The notes under the pieces: generated by a model
Told to the model about the DNA's origin: nothing
The model's input: only the letters and a program-made list of their open reading frames with translations
Databases searched by the model: none
Origin: Saprospiraceae bacterium
Lineage (GTDB): Bacteria; Bacteroidota; Bacteroidia; Chitinophagales; Saprospiraceae
NCBI GenBank assembly: GCA_013140975.1
Contig: JABFRV010000016.1
Coordinates: 1-45,211, forward strand
Direction: 5' to 3'
DNA: 45,211 nucleotides
Translations under genes and position numbers: made by a program
Part shown: in pieces, positions 33,101-42,100 of the stretch
Numbering within the stretch: position 1 is the first letter of the stretch
How the letters are laid out: every line of letters begins with the position of its first letter

Positions 33101-36100
33101 ACGGAGCAGCTTGGTTACTATTCGATAAAACACCATTACAACCACCTGTAAAACTTGCAGTTGTTTTCCATGTAGCAAATTTGGAATCAATATCAGCTTG
33201 TGTTTGACAAGCAGCTTCGGTAACATTGGCAGGACATGTTATAGCAACTGCCGGAGCATTTGTGACTGTAAATGTTGCAGAACAGGTAACAGGTGATTCG
33301 CAATCAGAAGTAACCGTAAAAGTTACAGTTGCAGAACCACCACATCTTGATGGTGCTGCAGTATTGCTATTTGTTAAAATACCATTACAACCTCCGCTAA
33401 ATGTTGCAGTATTTTTCCATGTATTAAATGCAGCATCAATAGCAGATTGTGTTTGACAGGCTGGCTCAGTAACATTAATAGGGCATGTTAAAATCACTGC
33501 CGGAGCATTTGTAACTGTAAATGTTGCATTACAAGTTACTGGTCCTTCGCAAGAAGAAGTAACAGTAAATGTTACTGTTGAAGAACCACCACATCTTGGT
33601 GGTGCAGCTTGGTTGCTATTCGATAAAACGCCATTGCAGCCACCTGTAAAACTTGCAGTAGTTTTCCATGTAGCAAATTTGGAATCAATATCTGCTTGTG
33701 TTTGACAAGCTGCTTCAGTTACATTATTAGGACAAGTTATCGCAACTGGAGGAGCAGGATCAACTGTAAATGTTGCAGAGCAAGTAACAGGTGTTTCGCA
33801 AGTTGAAGTAACTGTAAATGTGACAGAAGTAGATCCACCGCAGAAAGAAGGAGCAGTTCCGCCACTGTTGGTTAAAACTCCATTGCAACCACCGGTAAAT
33901 GAAGCAGTATTTTTCCATGTTGCAAATTTAGAATCAATATCTGCCTGTATTTGACATGGTGCTTCAATTAAATTAACTGGACAAGTTAGTGCAACAATTG
34001 GAGCAGCAGTAACTGTAAAAGTTGCATTACAAGTTTTAGGGGCTTCACAAGTTGAAGTAACTGTAAATGTAACTGAAGAAGCTCCGCCACAAGCATTAGG
34101 CGCAGCGCCGGAATTATTTGTAAGTACACTGTTGCAGCCACCACTAAATGATGCAGTGCCTATCCATGTTGCAAATTTAGAATCAATTGTAGTTTGTGTT
34201 TGACAAGCTGCTTCCGTAACACTTATTGGACAAGTAAGAACAACAGCCGGAGCATTTGTAACTGTAAAAGTTGCATTACAAGTTTTAGGAGCTTCGCAAT
34301 CAGATGTTACAGTAAATGTAACTGTAGCAGCGCCACCACAGGCATTTGGTGCAGTTGTACTATTATTCGTAAGAACACCATTACATCCACCTGTAAAGGA
34401 AGCAGTATTTTTCCAAGTTGCAAATTTAGAATCAATTGTAGTTTGAGTTTGACAAGCTGCTTCAGTAACATTCGTAGGACAAGTTAAAACAACTGGAGGA
34501 GCATTGGTAACCATAAATGTTGCAACACAAGTTTTTGGTGCTTCACAATCTGAAGTCACAGTAAAAGTAACAGTTGCAGTTCCTCCGCAAGCATTAGGAG
34601 GAGTTGTGCCATTATTTGTAAGAACGCCATTGCAGCCGCCGCTAAATGAAGCTGTGTTTTTCCATGTATTAAATTTAGAATCAATTTGTGCTTGTGTCTG
34701 ACAAGCGGCTTCAGTAACATTCGCAGGACAAGTTAAAACAACTGCAGGAGCATTCGTTACTGTAAATGTTGCATTACAAGTTTTAGGAGCTTCGCAATCT
34801 GAGGATACAGTAAATGTTACTGTAGCTGAACCACCACATCTATTTGGTGCTGCACCTGCATTATTGGATAACGAAGGATTACAACCTCCGGTAAACATAA
34901 ATGAACCAATCCATGCATTGAATTTGGAATCAATATCAGACTGTGTTTGACAAGCTGCTTCAGTTACATTATTAGGACATGTAACAGTAACTACAGGCGC
35001 ATTTGTTACAGTAAATGTTGCAGTACAAGTTTTAGGAGCTTCGCAATCAGACGTAACTGTGAAAGTAACTGTTGCCGAACCACCACAAGCTGGGGGTGCT
35101 GCAGTATTGCTATTTGTTAAAACACTATTGCAGCCTCCGCTAAACGAAGCAGTAGTTTTCCAAGTTGCAAATTTAGAATCAATTTGTGCTTGTGTCTGAC
35201 ACTCTGCTTCAGTAACATTCGCGGGACAAGTTAAAACAACTGCGGGAGCAGGATCAACTGTAAATGTTGCAGAACAGGTAACTGGAGCTTCGCAATCAGA
35301 TGTAACAGTAAAAGTTAAAGTTGTGGAGCCTCCACATTTACTTGGTGCAGTACCACTACTATTGGTTAAAGTTCCATTGCAACCTCCGCTAAATGTTGCC
35401 GCATTTTTCCACGTATCAAATTTAGAATTGATTGTAGCTTGATCCTGACATGTTACTTCAGTTTGATTTACCGGACATGTTAAGATGACATCCGGAGCAT
35501 CTGTTACTTCATATGTTGCAGTACATGTTTTAGGTCCTTCGCAATCTGAAGTTACTGTAAAAGTTACTGAGGTACTTCCTCCACAATGGTCAGGTGCAGT
35601 GCCACCACTATTTGAAAGTACACCATTACAACCACCGCTGAACGATGCAGTATTCTTCCAATTGTCAAATTTTGTATTTATCTCGGCTTGAGTTTGACAT
35701 GGTCCTTCGATTAAGTTAACAGGACAATTTATTGTAACAGTAGGTGCTGCAGTTACTTCGAAAGTAGCAGAGCATGTTACATTTGGTTCGCAATCTGAAG
35801 TTACTGTGAATGTCATTGTAGCCGAACCTCCACATCTGTTAGGAGCAGCGTTTCCACTATTTGTAAGAACGCCGTTACATCCGCCGGTAAATGATGCAGT
35901 ATTTTTCCAGGTGTTAAATTTAGAATCAATTTGTGCTTGTGTTTGACAAACGGCTTCTGTAACATTGGCAGGGCATGTAAGATTAACACTCGGTGCAGTA
36001 AGTACTGTGAATGTTGCAGTGCAATTTACAAAGCCTTCGCAACTGCTACTAACCGTATAAGTAACAGAAACTACATCTCCACATTTAGTCGGAGGATTTC

Positions 36101-39100
36101 CACCGCTATTTGTTAAGACACCGTTACATCCTCCAGTAAATGTTGCAGAATTTTTCCATGTATTAAATTTCGAATCGATTACCGATTGATCCTGACAAAC
36201 TGCTTCTACTTGATTAGCTGGGCAATTAAGAACAACTGGCGGAGCAGGATCAACTGTGAATGTAGCATTGCAATTCACTATAGGTTCGCAATTACTTGTA
36301 ACAGTAAAAGTCACTGTAACAGCGCCACCGCAAGCAGTTGGTGCTGAACTTCCGTTATTGGTAAGAACTCCGCCACAACCACCGGTAAATGTTGCGGTAT
36401 TTTTCCAGGTATTAAATTTAGAATCAATTGTTGCTTGATCTTGACAAGCGACTTCTGTAACATTCGTTGGGCAGGTTAAAACAACAGCTGGGGCAGTTGT
36501 AACTGTGAATGTTGCATTACAAGTTTTAGGTGCTTCGCAATCTGAAGTTACAGTAAAAGTTACTGTCGCAGTGCCTCCGCATGAATTTGGTGCTGTGCTT
36601 CCATTGTTACTAAGAACGCCATTGCAACCACCTGTAAATGATGCAGTATTTTTCCAGGTATTGAATTTGGAATTAATTGTAGCTTGAGTCTGACAAGAAG
36701 CTTCAGTAACATTTGCAGGACAAGTAATAACTACTGCAGGTGCGTTAGTTACAGTAAATGTAGCATTGCAATTTTTAGGTGAATCACAATCTGAAGTTAC
36801 AGTAAATGTTACTGTTGCAGTACCACCACATCGGTTTGGAGCGGAAGGCATATTATCTGTAATTACACCATTGCAGCCTCCAGTAAATGAAGCTGTGTTT
36901 TTCCAGGCTGCATATGAAGCATCAATTGCAGCTTGTGTCTGACAAGCAGTTTCTGTTTTTGCGGTTGGACAAGTTAGTACAACTGCAGGGGCAGTAGTAA
37001 CTGTGAATGTAGCATTACATGTTTTAATTGCTTCGCAATCAGATGTAACAGTAAATGTTACTGTTGTCGCGCCACCGCATCTTGAAGGTGCAGTGCCATT
37101 ACTATTGGTAAGTACTCCATTGCAGCCACCTGTAAAACTTGCAGTAGTTTTCCAAGTAGCAAACTTTGAATCTATTGCAGCTTGCGTTTGACAAATTGCT
37201 TCAGTTACATTTGCTGGACAAGTTATTACTACAACCGGTGCAGTTGTAACTGTAAAAGTTGCAGTACAAGTTTTTGGACTATCACAATCTGATGTTACAG
37301 TAAATGTTACCGTTTCTGAACCTCCGCATCTGTTAGGTGCAGTTCCACCGCTATTCGTAATAATTCCATTACAACCTCCTGTGAAACTTGCGGTAGTTTT
37401 CCAGGTATTGAATTTAGTATTTATATCTGTTTGAGATTGACAAACAGCTTCCGTTACATTCGCAGGACAAGTTATTAATACAGCCGGTGCAGTAGCAACT
37501 GTAAAAGTTGCATTACAAGTTTTTGGACCTTCGCAATCAGAAGTTACAGTAAATGTAACTGTCTCTGATCCACCACATCTATTTGGTGCAGTTCCTCCGC
37601 TATTGGTAATAACTCCATTACAGCCACCTGTAAATGATGCAGAAGTTTTCCAAGTATTGAATTTAGTATTTATATCTGTTTGAGATTGACAAATTGCTTC
37701 AGTTGCATTTGTTGGACAGGTAATAACAACAGGAGGTACATTTGTTACAGTAAATGTTGCACTACAAGTTGAATTTCCACATCCGCTTGTTACAGTGAAT
37801 GTAACTGTTGTTGCGCCACCACATTTATCCGGAGCTGTTCCCGGACCAATAGTAAGAACCGGATCACAACCACCTGTAAAAGTCACGCTATTTTTCCATG
37901 TATCAAACTTTGAATTAATTGTTCCTTGCGTCTGACATACTGCTTCTGTCTGATTTGGCGGGCAGGTTAATGTCGCTAATTCAGCCTCCACTTCAATAAT
38001 TTGTAGACAGGTTGCCATATTATCACAATCGTCAGTTGCTTTCCAGGTCCTTTCAATTGTAAATTCTCCATCACACGCACCTGGAATAACTACATCAGTA
38101 TATGTAATTACGACACCAGTATCGCAACCGTCTGTTGCAGTTGCGTAGCCTGTTGAATCAGGTCCGGTAGGATCGCCGCAAGTAAGAGTTACATTTTCAG
38201 GACATATGATTATTGGTTTAGTGGTATCTTTTACCATAATCATTTGTGTTTCTTCTTTCTTATTGTTGCAATCATCTGTTACTGACCATTTTCGCATTAT
38301 TTCTAAATCATGCGGGCAATCCCCAACAGTAACAATGTCTTCGTATTTTAAGGCAGGGTACATGTCACAATTATCAAGTATATCTGTTGGCCAACCGGTA
38401 ACATCCGGTGAGGCGTTGAATCCACATGAATCAAAATTCACAATTCCTCTTAATTGGAAATTGTCAATCATGAGAATTTTAGGATAAGCACCAGTGTCAC
38501 CAGAATAAGTAAATCTCACGAATAATTTATTGACACCAATGTTGATTGGAATCTTTCCTGTGTCTTGTTTCCAATCTTTGTAAATTAAAGGGACTGATTT
38601 AAATGTAAAAAAGTTAATACTATCAAGACTGTATTGATAATGTACTGTATCAGCACTGCCTAGATTGTACATCTTTGTTTGAAGATATACTTCAAAATCT
38701 GATACTATTGGCAAATTAGAACCAGTAATAATAAAAGTCCAATTTCCTCCATTATTGGAAGAGTCAACACGCAATGATTTTCCTGCAATTGTATCATTGA
38801 TAAAAGCAAGATTGCCTGTTATTGTTCCTGTATCAGTTTTAAACTTATTTGAATTTATTGTGTCAACTTTTGAATTTATTCCGTAAAATAATCTTGGCGT
38901 TAAATGATAATATGATTGTCCTCTATTAAAATTGTAATGAACGAGATTATAAGTATCAATAGATGCAGAACCTGTATAAATTGTTATATCTGCAGGTGTT
39001 GTAAATGTTGGACGGGAAGTGTCACTAATTGTTATTATTTGTGTCTGAACATCAGCAATGTTTCCGCAACTGTCTTCAAGACTCCACATTCTATAAATCT

Positions 39101-42100
39101 TAGTTGATCCATCGCATGGTTCAACTACAGTAGAATCACAGAATGTTGCAGACAGTCCAGATGCACAATTATCTGCTTCGTCTGTTACATTTCCAGTAAT
39201 GCTAGGAGTCGCTTCATACACACAGCAGACTTTTGATCTTACTTGTAAGTTGTCAATATGTAAAGATTTATTTCCGCTACCGTTTCCTCCACCTGCATAA
39301 GTAACTCTGAAGAATAAGCTATCTGGATTTGCAATACTAGTTGGAACTGAAGCAGTATCCTGCACCCAGGAATTTAATGTAAGAACTCTGGTGTCAAATG
39401 TTGTCCATGTAGACCCATTTAAGCTGTATTGATATTTCAGTGTATCAGCGCTTAATGAAGCATTTTTAAATGCTTGTACATAAATTCCAAAATCTGTACA
39501 GTTTGGTAATTTTTCTCCTTTAAGATCAATCTGCCAAAATCCTGTCTGATGAGAAGAATCAACAGTAAGAGCTTTTCCTGCATCAAGATTTGTAGCATAT
39601 GCAAAAGTTCCTGATGCAATACCGGCAACCGATTTATAAACATTCGAGCTCGAATTAAATTCTGTTGTAATTCCACTAAAAACGATTGGACAAAGCGAAG
39701 TATATGAACTTCCGCCATTAAAATCAAAATTTACTAACGTTGCTAAATCAGGATTGGTATTTCCTTTATACATCTGAAAGTCTGCCGGCTTTGTAAACGT
39801 TGGTTTTACTGTATCTTGAACATTTATAATTTGTTTCGTAGAATTTGTATTTCCGCAAGCGTCAGTAATGATATATGTTCTTGTGGTTGTGAATGGGCAA
39901 GCTCCGGATCCTACATCAGTATTTGTAACTGTTAATTGAGCATCAGGTGTGCAATCAAATATCATTAATCCGTCCGCCTCAAGTTCAGCTACAGTTGTTG
40001 CCGGAGGTGGGACATCTCCTATTGCGCAACCACCATCAACTTCGAGTGTATCTAACATACCATTGATTCCAGGTTTTGAATCATTAGGCATTGTAAATGT
40101 TGCTGAACATGATTTAGGAGAATCACAATCAGAAGTTACCGTAAAAGTGACAGTTTTAGCTCCACCGCATTTATCCGGTGCTCCATTGTTGTTATTTGTA
40201 AAAATTTTATTGCATCCTCCGGTTGCAGAAACAGAATTAAGCCAGGTTGTAAATCGAGCATTAAGTTCAGTTTGAGTAAGGCAAGTATCTTCTGTTTTAT
40301 TTATAGGGCAAGTTAACGCGACAGTTGCGGGAGTAGTAACAGTGAAAGTTGCAGAGCAAGTTGTTGTTAGAGTAGGGCAAGAACTTGTTACTGTAAATGT
40401 AACTGTTTTAGATCCACCACATTTATCCGGTGCACCTGTACTATTGTTAGAGAGTGTTGTATTGCAACCACCAGTGAAACTTACTGTTGCTAACCAAGCA
40501 TCATAGCTTGCATTAATAGTAGCTTGAGATAAACATTGTGCTTCTGTTTTATTTGTAGGACAAGTTAGAACTACTGTTGGAGCAGTAGTAACTGTAAAAG
40601 TTCTCGTACAAACTTTTGGAGCTTCACAATCTGAAGTAACTGTAAATGTCATTGAAGCAACACCTCCACATGCGTTCGGTGCAGAAGGATTGTTTTGAGT
40701 ATTGACAGCGTTACATCCACCGCTGAACGAATACGTATTTTTCCAAGCCGTGAATTTTGTATCTATCTGAGCTTGTGTCTGGCACGAAGCTTCCGTTGTA
40801 TTCGTTGGACAATTCTGAACAACTGCAGGAGCATTGGCTACAGTAAATGTTTTTGTACATGTAACATTTGATTGACAAGTACTTGTTACTGTAAACGTAA
40901 CAGTTGTTGAACCACCACAGGCCGGAGGAGCAGAACCAGAACTTGTAGAAAGAGATCCGTTACATCCGCCTGTGAAAGATGCTTGATTTTTCCAGGCAGT
41001 AAAAGCAGCGTTTATTGAAGCTTGTGTCTGACATACAGCGATTGTAGTATCATTTGGACAAGTTAAGACTACAGTTGGAGCTGTTGTAACTGTAAAAGTT
41101 TTAGTACATGTTTTTATGGCTTCACAATTACTTGTAACTGTAAATGTCACGGTTGCTGTGCCACCGCATGCGAGTGGTGCGCCTGTGCTATTGTTGGTTA
41201 GAACACCACCGCAGCCGCCGGTAAATGATGCAGCGCTTAACCATGTTGCATATTTCGAATCAATCGAAGCTTGTGTCTGACATACAGCTTCTGTTTGATT
41301 TGCACCGCAGGTTAAATTGACAGAAGCCGGAGCCGTTACTGTAAATGTTCTTGAGCATGTGAGTGAATCTCCACAATCACTTTTTATTTTGAAAATTACG
41401 GTCTTGACTTCACCACATGCACTTGGATTGCCTGTGCTATTATTGCTAATTATACTACTACATCCACCGCTTCCACTAATATTAGCAAGAAATGTTGCAT
41501 ATTTTGTATTGATTGAGGCTTGTGTCTGGCAAGCTGCTTCAGTAACACTCGCAGGGCAATTAAGTACTAACGCAGGAGGAGAAGATACTGTAAATGTTGC
41601 AGAACAAGTTAATGTATCAGGTGGCGTACAACCATCTGCAAAAGTCCACGTAACTGTTTTAGTTCCACCACATCGGCTTGGTGCTCCTGTGCTGTTATTT
41701 GTTAAAACTCCATTACAACCTCCACCAGTAGAAGTCATATTCAGCCAATTGGCATAAGAAGTATCTATCGCGCCTTGAGTTTTGCAGGAAGTTTCAGTTT
41801 TGTTTGTAGCACAGTTAAGATAAAATACTCCATATCTATAATCTTCAACTTCACCATCAGATGCGGCAAGATAAGCTCTTTCATCATAGTTGACAGTTGT
41901 AGCATTATCCTGTAGATCATTTGTAGTTAATCTTACTCTTAAGAATCTATTTGAATCCTGACCTGTAATATTAACGCCGTTAAATGCAAATGTTACGTTG
42001 CCATTAAATCCAGTAGCTAATGTAGTGTCCTTAACTTCATCAACAGTAAATCTTGAATTTCCGTTTATATCAATCCAGGCGAAAAGTCTTGCAGATCTAC

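Larger units (their letters stand above)
20305..37970 (-). repeat. Main array: 71 tandem six-cysteine HYR-like repeats, about 83 aa (249 bp) each
   Basis: I counted 71 consecutive units in the translation, and 17.67 kb divided by 249 bp gives the same number. The consensus runs CPANVTEAACQTQ, then IDSKFNTWKNTASFTGGCNG, a variable loop, then NACGG, TVTFTVTSDCEAPKTC and ATFTV. Six cysteines fall at fixed places in every unit I read. Length is almost invariant: one unit is a residue shorter (the N-terminal-most) and one is a residue longer (second from the C-terminal end). Central units are nearly identical while the edge units diverge. This is a protein-coding repeat with no frame breaks. Confidence 0.95.

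Noticed and set aside
20305-37970. Regularly spaced repeats that might be taken for a CRISPR or satellite array
   Set aside because: The period is 249 bp, repeats are contiguous without unique spacers, and all are in one protein frame with conserved cysteines.
20305-37970. Conserved Asn-Val-Thr and Asn-Ala-Thr sequons in almost every repeat, suggesting N-glycosylation
   Set aside because: General N-glycosylation at such sites is not established in Bacteroidota. The conservation is explained by repeat homogenisation.
20472-41757. Many plus-strand open frames of 60-165 codons running antisense to the repeat array
   Set aside because: They recur with the 249-bp period and have low-complexity, repetitive translations. 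They are shadows of the repeat codon usage, not genes.
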